A DNA stretch of 30,803 bases from positions 1 to 30,803 of the IMG/VR virus record IMGVR_UViG_3300042560_000186. One strand, written 5' to 3'. Positions 1 through 5,602 of the stretch are shown here, piece by piece (the first letter of the stretch is position 1; each line of letters starts with the position of its first letter). This stretch comes from a virus. The position numbers and the translations under genes were made by a program. The notes beneath the pieces are model-generated. The model was not told where the DNA came from. It worked only from the letters and a program-made list of their open reading frames with translations, and made no database searches.

Positions 1-1
1 A

Positions 2-127
2 GCTGGTGAGCTGATCCGCGAGTTGCCAGCCGAGGACGTACTTGGTGACCCCGGTTGCGTTGGGTTGGTGCGGCAGTTATTCGGCGAACGTGGCGTGCAG
101 CGATTGCGAGAGAGGGTAAAGCGATGA
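2..127 (+). CDS. 3' end of an unrecognised phage gene (partial)
   Basis: An open frame enters from the left edge and ends at the TGA at 125-127, giving the last 41 residues of a protein. The tail is charged and ends in an arginine/lysine-rich stretch (RLRERVKR). The stop overlaps the ATG at 124 in an ATGA junction, the arrangement used by most gene pairs in this window, which supports it as a real gene end. No family is recognised and its function cannot be inferred. Confidence 0.55.
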   Translation, partial: AGELIRELPAEDVLGDPGCVGLVRQLFGERGVQRLRERVKR

Positions 128-321
128 TCGTCGATGACCAATCACCGCCCGGCGCATGGGCGAACGAGATGAAAGCAGCACCGTGGGCGTTCGGCCAGCA
201 GGAGCGCAATATCAGGCTCGCCCTGACCACGATCCGCAAGGCAGGGCTCTGGCATGAGGCCGAGGTGCTGGAGCGCCGTATCAGCGCCCTAGAGGCTGCA
301 ATCGAGGCACCGCTGAAATGA
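124..321 (+). CDS. Small hypothetical phage protein
   Basis: This encodes 65 residues. The frame is open upstream to an ATG at 55, but the ATG at 124 is preferred: it has a purine-rich ribosome-binding site (GAGAGAGGGT) about 5 bases upstream and overlaps the previous stop as ATGA. The C-terminal half (AEVLERRISALEAAIEAPLK) looks like a short amphipathic coiled coil. Its end overlaps the next start by four bases, so the two are probably translationally coupled. No family is recognised. Confidence 0.6.
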   Translation: MIVDDQSPPGAWANEMKAAPWAFGQQERNIRLALTTIRKAGLWHEAEVLERRISALEAAIEAPLK

Positions 322-863
322 CGTACACACACGCCGGGTCATTGCCGCGGCACCTGTACGTCTGGATCGAGCCGAATGCGATCGGACAACACGATTGGCT
401 GCGGGCCGTCTGGTTCGGCATTACCAGCTATCCCGGTCGCGCATGGGGTTGCCATGTGCTACTCGAGTGCGGGGCGATCTACCGTAACGTACCGTTGCAC
501 AAGGTTGCGATGCGTAACACCGAGGAGGTGTGGCGACCGCAGGACGCGCAGACATGGGATGCGTATGGGTGGCAGTTCTCGACGATTGAGTATTCGTACC
601 TGATGAGCAACAACGTGCTGGTCAAGCTCAGAGACAAGCGAGAGTTTGCCGGCGAGTATCTCTTCACGCTGGTGCCGATCGGCGATCCGTTCTCGGCAGC
701 GCCGGAGCAGTCGAAAGAATTCATGTTCTGCGCGCTGGCGAACGGGCGCATTACCGCGCAGCCAACCAACCATGTGCTCGTCGCTGATCGATCGTTCACG
801 ACAGAGCTAGTGTGGCCGAAGTTTCTGGCCCGGCAAACAGACTGGTTTTCATCGGAGGAATAA
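318..863 (+). CDS. Hypothetical phage protein, 181 aa
   Basis: A 181-residue soluble protein rich in Trp and Tyr, with no signal peptide or membrane segment. It starts in an ATGA overlap with the gene before it and ends in a TAATG overlap with the nuclease gene after it. I see no catalytic motif: the cysteines (CHVLLEC, FCAL) are not arranged as a metal site. It lies in the block of small genes upstream of the terminase, where podoviruses often keep late-transcribed accessory genes. The coding assignment is solid from length, junctions and codon use; the function is unknown. Confidence 0.75.
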   Translation: MTYTHAGSLPRHLYVWIEPNAIGQHDWLRAVWFGITSYPGRAWGCHVLLECGAIYRNVPLHKVAMRNTEEVWRPQDAQTWDAYGWQFSTIEYSYLMSNNVLVKLRDKREFAGEYLFTLVPIGDPFSAAPEQSKEFMFCALANGRITAQPTNHVLVADRSFTTELVWPKFLARQTDWFSSEE

Positions 864-1186
864 TGGGCGCAGGTCAACGTAGGAAGGGCGCGGCGGGAGA
901 GCGTGAGCTCGCGCAGGTACTCTCGGAGCAGCTCGGCTGGGTGGTGAGTCGCAAACTCGGGCAAGCCAGAGACGGCGGCGATGACATCCAGACCGGCAAG
1001 TTTCGCTGGGAGTGCAAGCGGCGCAAGAAGCTCGCGGTGTACGAGTTCATGGATCAGATCACCGCGGCGTGTGGGTCGGGCGATGTGCCGGTCGTTGCCA
1101 TGCGTGCAGACGGCAAGGGCTGGCTGGTGATGATGAAGCTCGAAGATGCGCTGCCGCTCATTCGAGGGGAGCTGCCGCAGCGATGA
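863..1186 (+). CDS. PD-(D/E)XK-type nuclease, Holliday-junction-resolvase-like
   Basis: This encodes 107 residues from the ATG at 863, which has a GGAGG site at 854-858 and overlaps the previous TAA. A longer start at 812 would sit inside the preceding gene. The layout fits small PD-(D/E)XK nucleases of the archaeal-type resolvase group: a basic N-terminus (RRKG), an acidic residue in AGERE (E13), aspartates in GGDDI (D40/D41), then a WECK motif (E50 and K52). Such enzymes cut branched DNA with Mg2+, and a phage could use one to resolve replication intermediates before packaging or to degrade host DNA. The fold assignment is by motif only. It ends in an ATGA overlap with the next small gene. 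Confidence 0.7.
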   Translation: MGAGQRRKGAAGERELAQVLSEQLGWVVSRKLGQARDGGDDIQTGKFRWECKRRKKLAVYEFMDQITAACGSGDVPVVAMRADGKGWLVMMKLEDALPLIRGELPQR

Positions 1187-1482
1187 AGCTCAAAACGTGC
1201 GACATCTGTGGCACTCGGTACTATAAAAACTGCAAACAGGAGAAGAACCATGACGCGATCATTCAGCATCGACAGTTCCATCGACTCTATCGACTTGTCT
1301 CCGCGGCGGTCGATGACGCCAGAGCAAGAGCAGCGAAAGAGGCAAATTCTCTACCGGATAAAAGGCTTACGCGCAAACCTCGCAGAACTGGAGCGAGAGT
1401 TAAACCGCGTCGAACTTGGCCTGCCGGAACCTTATCGCTACGATCCCGAATGGTTGCCACCATTCATTCGGAGGGGCCATGA
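1183..1482 (+). CDS. Small zinc-finger-like protein (frame overlaps the next entry)
   Basis: This encodes 99 residues. The start overlaps the nuclease stop as ATGA and the end overlaps the start at 1479 as ATGA, so both ends fit the local pattern. The N-terminus has a CDIC pair (C6, C9), a further Cys (C17) and histidines (H23, H29, H33), consistent with a C2H2-like zinc site. The second half is arginine-rich and has a low share of G or C at third codon positions. From about 1300 the frame at 1250-1552 has more typical codon use. Either both are translated from overlapping frames, or only the zinc-finger part of this frame is under selection. Confidence 0.45.
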   Translation: MKLKTCDICGTRYYKNCKQEKNHDAIIQHRQFHRLYRLVSAAVDDARARAAKEANSLPDKRLTRKPRRTGARVKPRRTWPAGTLSLRSRMVATIHSEGP

Positions 1483-1552
1483 GGTTCAACATCAAGATCG
1501 AGGAAGTGGAGAACGTGGCGACGATCGCGGAGCTCGCGGCGACGGTACTTGA
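1250..1552 (+). CDS. Small coiled-coil protein in an overlapping frame
   Basis: This encodes 100 residues from the ATG at 1250, preceded by GGAGAAG. It has a Ser/Asp-rich N-terminus, then a charged helix with heptad-like spacing (RIKGLRANLAELERELNRVE), then PEPYRYDPEWLPPFI. Up to about 1480 this reads like a real protein and third codon positions are mostly G or C. The last 24 residues are Gly/Arg/Asp low-complexity and overlap the start of the next gene in another frame. It shares 1250-1482 with the zinc-finger-like frame. The function is unknown. Confidence 0.5.
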   Translation: MTRSFSIDSSIDSIDLSPRRSMTPEQEQRKRQILYRIKGLRANLAELERELNRVELGLPEPYRYDPEWLPPFIRRGHEVQHQDRGSGERGDDRGARGDGT

Positions 1553-1658
1553 TTACGAGCGTGTACTGCGTAGAATCGAAAGGTGGGGCCGTGACCATGA
1601 GCCAAGTATATGGGCGAGGGAGATTCTGGAATCGAATCAACGAAGGCTGGATTCCTAG
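1479..1658 (+). CDS. Small hypothetical protein, 59 aa
   Basis: This encodes 59 residues from the ATG at 1479, directly after a strong GGAGGGG site. The sequence is acidic at the N-terminus (KIEEVENVATIAEL) and helical throughout, ending in basic residues. Codon use is typical of the genome. The start overlaps the end of the zinc-finger-like frame as ATGA. The end overlaps the frame of the small membrane protein that follows. No family is recognised. Confidence 0.55.
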   Translation: MRFNIKIEEVENVATIAELAATVLDYERVLRRIERWGRDHEPSIWAREILESNQRRLDS

Positions 1659-1756
1659 CCGATGTGGTTTGGTTCGCCTACGCGAGCGTATCGATTGGCG
1701 TACTGGCTGGCCTCTGTTTCTCGGTCGCGTTTTGGGTATTTAAGATCCTGACATGA
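1610..1756 (+). CDS. Single-pass membrane microprotein, 48 aa
   Basis: The frame gives 48 residues: a short polar N-terminus (MGEGDSGIESTKAG) followed by one hydrophobic segment at about residues 15-44 that contains an FAYASVSIGVLAGLCF core and ends KILT. This is a convincing transmembrane helix. The stop at 1754-1756 overlaps the next ATG at 1753 as ATGA. The start is uncertain: the ATG at 1610 has no close ribosome-binding site, while a good one (AGGTGGGG, 1581-1588) suits the GTG/ATG at 1591/1597 in another frame, which is open to 1743. It could be a lysis- or membrane-associated mini-protein, but nothing shows its role. Confidence 0.45.
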   Translation: MGEGDSGIESTKAGFLADVVWFAYASVSIGVLAGLCFSVAFWVFKILT

Positions 1757-1950
1757 GCGATGGGATGAGATTGGTGCCGTGCCAGAACTGCAATGCTGCA
1801 GGCTGGATCGCGCACAACGGAGACTGGGTACGGTGCGAGGAGTGCAATCCTCTGCCGATCCCGAAGGCAACGGCCACGGTGTTGACATTCAGCCGCGGTG
1901 CCAAGGTCAGAAGGCCGGTAGTTGACAACGACCTGCCGCCGGCAGCGTGA
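1753..1950 (+). CDS. Small zinc-ribbon protein
   Basis: This encodes 65 residues with two CxxC pairs, C10/C13 (CQNC) and C28/C31 (CEEC), separated by 14 residues including WIAHNGDWVR. The spacing fits a four-cysteine zinc ribbon. Such mini-proteins are common in tailed phages and usually bind nucleic acid or a partner protein; which one applies here cannot be told. The start forms an ATGA overlap with the membrane microprotein. Confidence 0.7.
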   Translation: MSDGMRLVPCQNCNAAGWIAHNGDWVRCEECNPLPIPKATATVLTFSRGAKVRRPVVDNDLPPAA

Positions 1951-1957
1951 GGACGAT

Positions 1958-2107
1958 ATGAAGCAAGGTTTGTACGCAGCGATCCACGCCAAGCGCGAGC
2001 GCATCAAGGCCGGAAGCGGCGAGAAGATGCGCAAGCCGGGCAGCAAGGGCGCACCGACAGCCAAGGCATTCCGCGAGTCCGTCAAGACGGCGATGAAGCG
2101 GAAATGA
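1958..2107 (+). CDS. Basic small phage protein, 49 aa
   Basis: This encodes 49 residues from the ATG at 1958, following a GAGGA site; an upstream ATG at 1922 lies inside the previous gene. The protein is strongly basic (KRERIKAGSGEKMRKPGSKG, ending MKRK). Similar lysine-rich sequences with the HAKRERI and KMRKPG motifs are, from memory, common in podoviruses and cyanophages. It is the first of three consecutive cationic genes just ahead of the terminase. DNA binding is an inference from charge. The end overlaps the next gene as ATGA. Confidence 0.65.
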   Translation: MKQGLYAAIHAKRERIKAGSGEKMRKPGSKGAPTAKAFRESVKTAMKRK

Positions 2108-2406
2108 AAACGGCTGCGTGGCAGCGGAAGGAAGGACAGAACCCTAAGGGCGGGCTGAACGAAGCAGGAAGGGCCAGCTATGCTCGACAAACTGGTGGAA
2201 AGCTTAAGGCTCCGGTACGAAGTGGCGATAACCCGCGCAGAGCAAGCTTTCTTGCGCGCATGGGCAACGCTGCAGGCCCGATGGAGAAAGACGGAAAGCC
2301 AACCCGTCTCGCCCTCGCCCTCCGAGCGTGGGGAGCCAGCTCCAAGGAAGATGCCAAAGCGAAAGCGGCGGCGATAAGTAAACGAAACAAGGGAAAGGTT
2401 AAATAA
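2104..2406 (+). CDS. Basic phage protein, DUF6321-like
   Basis: This encodes 100 residues. The opening, with [20 protein letters not shown] and then TGGKLKAPV, matches my memory of the DUF6321 family of small cationic phage proteins, though these normally have a different C-terminus. The C-terminus is Lys/Ala-rich ([18 protein letters not shown]). The high positive charge suggests DNA or RNA binding, perhaps in packaging or DNA condensation, but no function is established. A second frame (2180-2377) is open inside it with its own ribosome-binding site. The start is an ATGA overlap with the previous gene. Confidence 0.7.
   Translation: MKTAAWQRKEGQNPKGGLNEAGRASYARQTGGKLKAPVRSGDNPRRASFLARMGNAAGPMEKDGKPTRLALALRAWGASSKEDAKAKAAAISKRNKGKVK
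2180..2377 (+). CDS. Possible nested small protein inside the DUF6321-like gene
   Basis: A 65-residue frame lies wholly inside the preceding gene. Its ATG follows an AGGAAGGG site by about 6 bases. The N-terminal half is a plausible amphipathic helix ([18 protein letters not shown]), and the C-terminus is proline-rich and then very basic (KMPKRKRRR). Third codon positions are mostly G or C, as in real genes here, but an alternative frame in GC-rich DNA can mimic this. It is a candidate only. Confidence 0.25.
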   Translation: MLDKLVESLRLRYEVAITRAEQAFLRAWATLQARWRKTESQPVSPSPSERGEPAPRKMPKRKRRR

Positions 2407-2408
2407 CC

Positions 2409-2582
2409 ATGCCGCTAAAGAAAGGCTACAGCCAGAAAACCATCTCATCGAACATCTCGAAAGAGGTCAGATCTGGCCGTCCCCAGAAGCAAGCGGTGGC
2501 GATCGCCCTGAGCACGGCACGCAAAGCCGCACAGAAGGCGGGTAAGGGAATGGCCGCTCGCAAACTGATGCCGAAGAAGTAA
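2409..2582 (+). CDS. Basic small phage protein, DUF6496-like
   Basis: This encodes 57 residues. The N-terminus ([16 protein letters not shown]) and the [16 protein letters not shown] segment closely match the short DUF6496 family of phage proteins as I remember it. It is highly basic, ending ARKLMPKK. The gene is the last of the three cationic genes before the terminase and ends in a TAATG overlap with the small terminase gene, so it is probably co-translated with the packaging genes. Its function is unknown. Confidence 0.7.
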   Translation: MPLKKGYSQKTISSNISKEVRSGRPQKQAVAIALSTARKAAQKAGKGMAARKLMPKK

Positions 2583-2998
2583 TGCCCGCTGGACGCCCGT
2601 CCATCTATTCGCAAGAGCTGGCCGACAAGATCCTGTCGGAGTACAGCCTTGGCCGCAGCATCCGCGACATCTGCTCCGAGGAAGGGATGCCAGACCGGGT
2701 GACCTTGTGGCGCTGGAGGAATGAGAATAAAGATTTTGCATCCGCTCTCGCGTACGCGCGCGAGGCAAACGCCGAGACGATTGAGGACGAGATCCACGAC
2801 ATCGAGCGCAAGGTGCTGACCGAGCAGGTCAATCCGCAGGCTGCGAACGTGGTGCTATCGTCTATGCGCTGGCGCGCCCGAGTGCTGCATCCAAGGCGAT
2901 ACGGCGACAAGGCCGAGGTCGAGCACTCGGGCAATGTCGGCCTGACGGTCAACGTGGTACGGCTAACCGATGCCGACAATCAATCTGCCAGCGAATAA
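2582..2998 (+). CDS. terS: Terminase small subunit
   Basis: This encodes 138 residues. The N-terminal part, from GRPSIYSQELADKI through RSIRDICSEEGMP to VTLWRWRNENKDF (about residues 4-51), is a helix-turn-helix of the kind found in Sf6-type small terminases. An acidic helical segment follows (EANAETIEDEIHDIE), which in this family helps form the ring oligomer. The small subunit recognises viral DNA and hands it to the large subunit for cutting and packaging. The last 29 bases overlap the large-subunit gene, which strongly supports the assignment. The C-terminal tail is polar and probably flexible. Confidence 0.88.
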   Translation: MPAGRPSIYSQELADKILSEYSLGRSIRDICSEEGMPDRVTLWRWRNENKDFASALAYAREANAETIEDEIHDIERKVLTEQVNPQAANVVLSSMRWRARVLHPRRYGDKAEVEHSGNVGLTVNVVRLTDADNQSASE

Positions 2999-4343
2999 CT
3001 GGCGACCGCGGCATTACCAAGTGGCCGCATGGGCCGCGCTAGAAGGTGGCTGCAAGCGGTTGGCTATTGCATGGCCGCGGCGTCACGGCAAGGATGAGGT
3101 TGCTCTGCACTGGGCTGCGGTATCGATGATGACCCGCCCCGGCAGCTACTGGCACATGCTCCCGCAGGCTGCTCAGTCTCGCAAGGCAATCTGGGATGCA
3201 ATCGACGGCCATACAGGCCGCAGGCGTATCGACAATGCATTCCCATTGGAGCTGCGCGAAACGACGCGCGAGCAAGACATGTTCATCCGGTTCAAGAACG
3301 GATCGACATGGCAGGTCGTAGGCTCGGACAACTACAACAGCCTCGTCGGTTCGCCTCCGGTCGGTGTCGTGTTCTCCGAGTACGCGATGGCAGACCCGAA
3401 TGCATGGGCATTCCTACGCCCGATCCTTGCCGAGAACAACGGCTGGGCGATCTTCATCTCGACGCCGAGAGGCCGAAACCATTTTGCTCGCCTCGTCGAA
3501 TACGCACGCCAAGACCCGCAATGGTTCGGGCAAGTGCTGACGGTCGAGGACACGAAGGCGATCCCGATGGACACGATCGCTCGGGAGCGCAAAGAGCTGA
3601 AGATGGAGCGCGGCGACAAGGAAGCCGAGGCCATCATTCGGCAAGAGTATTACTGCGACTTCGATGCAGACATACCGGGCGCGTACTACGGCGAGCTCAT
3701 GCGATCGGCGGAGCTGCAGGGCCGCGTTGCATCCTTCCCGCATGTGATCGGCCAGCCGGTCGGCACCGCATGGGATATTGGCGTCGGCGATTCGACGGTG
3801 ATCTGGTTCTACCAGTTCGTCGGTCACAAGATCCGCATCATCAACGTACTTGAAGGCTCGGGCGTCGGGCTCGACTGGTACGCCAAGAAGCTCCTGAGCA
3901 TGGATTACGTCTACGGCGACACGATCTGGCCGCATGACGGGGCTGTGCGTGAGTGGGGCTCTGGCGTTACTCGAGTCGAGACTGCCGCGGGGTACGGGCT
4001 CAAGCCGCGCATCCTTGAAGCCGATTCGGTCGATGACGGCATCCAAGCTGTGCGTCAGATGCTGCCGGTGTGCGAGTTCAACGCCACGCCTGATCCGTTC
4101 CCAGGTGAGACGCCGGACGATGCCAAGGCGCGCATGACGCGAGCGATCGACGCGCTGCGCCAATACCGCAGGGAGTATGACGAGAAGGGGCAGAGATTCC
4201 GCGACAGGCCGCTGCATGATTGGACGTCGCACTTTGCAGACGCGATGCGCTATCTCGCCAAAGGTCGCCGGCCATTCAGAGGTACAGAGCGCAGAGGTCG
4301 ACAGCCGGGTGCCGCTATAGCAGACTACGCTGTGTTGGGCTAG
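2970..4343 (+). CDS. terL: Terminase large subunit (packaging ATPase and nuclease)
   Basis: This 457-residue protein has the two-domain terminase layout. The ATPase part shows a Walker A of the terminase type (PRRHGKDE, residues 36-43), a Walker B ending in the catalytic acid (VVFSE, 133-137) and the coupling motif FISTPRG (162-168). The nuclease part has an RNase-H-like acidic triad: D269 in AWDIGVGDS, D323 in PHDG, and D424 in HFADAMRY. The enzyme pumps DNA into the prohead through the portal and cuts the concatemer. The opening (NNWRPRHYQ) is typical for this family, which supports the start at 2970 despite a weak ribosome-binding site and a 29-base overlap with the small subunit. No motif is missing. 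Confidence 0.95.
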   Translation: MPTINLPANNWRPRHYQVAAWAALEGGCKRLAIAWPRRHGKDEVALHWAAVSMMTRPGSYWHMLPQAAQSRKAIWDAIDGHTGRRRIDNAFPLELRETTREQDMFIRFKNGSTWQVVGSDNYNSLVGSPPVGVVFSEYAMADPNAWAFLRPILAENNGWAIFISTPRGRNHFARLVEYARQDPQWFGQVLTVEDTKAIPMDTIARERKELKMERGDKEAEAIIRQEYYCDFDADIPGAYYGELMRSAELQGRVASFPHVIGQPVGTAWDIGVGDSTVIWFYQFVGHKIRIINVLEGSGVGLDWYAKKLLSMDYVYGDTIWPHDGAVREWGSGVTRVETAAGYGLKPRILEADSVDDGIQAVRQMLPVCEFNATPDPFPGETPDDAKARMTRAIDALRQYRREYDEKGQRFRDRPLHDWTSHFADAMRYLAKGRRPFRGTERRGRQPGAAIADYAVLG

Positions 4344-4368
4344 ACTCGCGCCAAACCGTGAGGTGTCT

Positions 4369-4569
4369 ATGTCTGGACTGTTCAAACCCAAGATGCCGAA
4401 GATCGAGCCGCCGCCGCCACCTCCCGAAACGGATGTCGCAAAGCAGCGCGAAATCGAATCCACCCGACTGCGCCGGCGTCGAGGCCGTGCCAGCACCATG
4501 ATGTCGACCTCTGAATCCCGCCAGCAGGGCGGCGTGGCGACGACTAGACTCCTCGGAGGTGGCATGTAA
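4369..4569 (+). CDS. Proline-rich small phage protein
   Basis: This encodes 66 residues from the ATG at 4369, with GTGAGG upstream; a GTG at 4363 would add two residues. The layout is a short start (MSGLFKPKMPKIE), a run of prolines, an acidic/basic linker, then RRRRGRASTMMST and a glycine-rich end. From memory, small proteins with this proline-run then RRGR architecture are widespread in podoviruses and usually lie near the portal gene. Here the portal is 5 kb away, separated by the adhesin module. The function is unknown; a structural or assembly role is inferred from position. Confidence 0.7.
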   Translation: MSGLFKPKMPKIEPPPPPPETDVAKQREIESTRLRRRRGRASTMMSTSESRQQGGVATTRLLGGGM

Positions 4570-5297
4570 TGGCTACCAAAAAGATCACTCAGCTCACCTC
4601 GCTCGCTCAGGTCGACGTTGCCAACGGCAGCGACGTTCTTGCGATCGTCGACCTCGGTGCGTCAGAGACGAAGAAGGTCACCCCGCAGGCGCTCGTCGGT
4701 TCAGCCGCGAGCGACATGGTGGCGACATGGAATAGCGTCCTGACCGCCTTCAACGGCGTCAAGCTCAACGTCACGGACACGGCGTCGGATGCTACCTCGC
4801 GGTTATTGAGCTTGCAGGTCGGTGGCGTCGACAAAGCATTCATCACCAAGGCCGGCACGATGAACATCGCCGGCGCGCTGATCGTCTCCAGCGTCTCGAC
4901 GCTTACGGGCGCGGTCACCGCGGTCAGCTCGGTCAAGTCGACGTCAGCCACGGCGGGCGTTGGCTATGGCACGGGCGCAGGCGGCGCGGTTACTCAGGCT
5001 ACCAGCAAATCAACCGGCGTCACGCTCGATAACGTTTGCGGCACGATCACGATGAACAACGCCCAGCTCGACCGCGAGACTGCGGTGAGCTTCACGTTGA
5101 CCAACAGCGCGATCGCGGCGACCGATGTGGTGGTCGTGAACATCAAGTCGGCAGCAACAGCGAATGCCTACAACGTCGCTGTGACGGCTGTGGCCGCTGG
5201 GTCATGCCGGATTCAAGTTCACAACCTTCTCGGCGGCTCCGATCTTTCGGAAGCTCTCGTACTTTCCTTTGCGGTCATCAAGGCCGTCGCGGCTTAA
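4569..5297 (+). CDS. Fibre-like structural protein
   Basis: This encodes 242 residues and starts in a TAATG overlap. The N-terminus (KKITQLTSLAQVDVANGSD followed by DVLAIVDL and KKVTPQAL) resembles an N-terminal module that I recall from phage fibre and spike-like virion proteins. The middle is Ser/Thr/Val/Gly-rich beta-repeat-like sequence. The end has GTGAGGAVTQATSKSTGVTLD, then CGTITM, and finishes ALVLSFAVIKAVAA, typical of trimeric beta-structured fibre tips. The most likely role is a capsid or tail fibre that contacts the host or decorates the particle. Attachment to head or tail cannot be told from sequence. Confidence 0.65.
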   Translation: MATKKITQLTSLAQVDVANGSDVLAIVDLGASETKKVTPQALVGSAASDMVATWNSVLTAFNGVKLNVTDTASDATSRLLSLQVGGVDKAFITKAGTMNIAGALIVSSVSTLTGAVTAVSSVKSTSATAGVGYGTGAGGAVTQATSKSTGVTLDNVCGTITMNNAQLDRETAVSFTLTNSAIAATDVVVVNIKSAATANAYNVAVTAVAAGSCRIQVHNLLGGSDLSEALVLSFAVIKAVAA

Positions 5298-5309
5298 CGG
5301 AGTCCCATC

Positions 5310-5594
5310 ATGGCAACAGGCATTGTTTTGGCATCGAACGCCAGCGCGACGGGTAGCTGGTTTTTCTGGCCGGGCGGTCGCGGTGAGTTCCGCGTCGAAG
5401 GCACGTTCCCCGGCACGGTCAAGCTCGAATGCAAAGGGCCGAACGGCACCGCACAGGATGTCGGCACCAACACAACGTTGACCGGAGCTGGCGGCGGCAT
5501 CTTCGAGCTCGGCGCTGGCGAGATCCGCTGCAACATTGCCACGGCGACCGCGGTCTACGCGATGGCATTGCGTATCCCTGACGGCGGCTTCTAA
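5310..5594 (+). CDS. Small structural-type protein, 94 aa
   Basis: This encodes 94 residues with a start near CGGAGT. The sequence is rich in Gly, Thr, Ala and aromatic residues (SWFFWPGGRGEFRVEG, then TLTGAGGGIFELGAGEIR) and looks all-beta, like small decoration or fibre-associated proteins. It has no signal peptide or membrane helix. It lies between the fibre-like gene and the glycine-rich adhesin, so it may belong to the same host-contact assembly. No family name can be given. Confidence 0.6.
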   Translation: MATGIVLASNASATGSWFFWPGGRGEFRVEGTFPGTVKLECKGPNGTAQDVGTNTTLTGAGGGIFELGAGEIRCNIATATAVYAMALRIPDGGF

Positions 5595-5602
5595 GCCAAG
5601 CC

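Noticed and set aside
1678-2448. Minus-strand open frame of 256 codons over the small-gene cluster
   Set aside because: It runs across several plus-strand genes with matching junctions and families. Its serine/arginine/leucine-rich sequence has no sign of a domain.
3414-4565. Minus-strand open frame of 383 codons opposite the large terminase
   Set aside because: It lies opposite the nuclease half of an unmistakable terminase. Its composition is that of an antisense shadow and no family is recognised.
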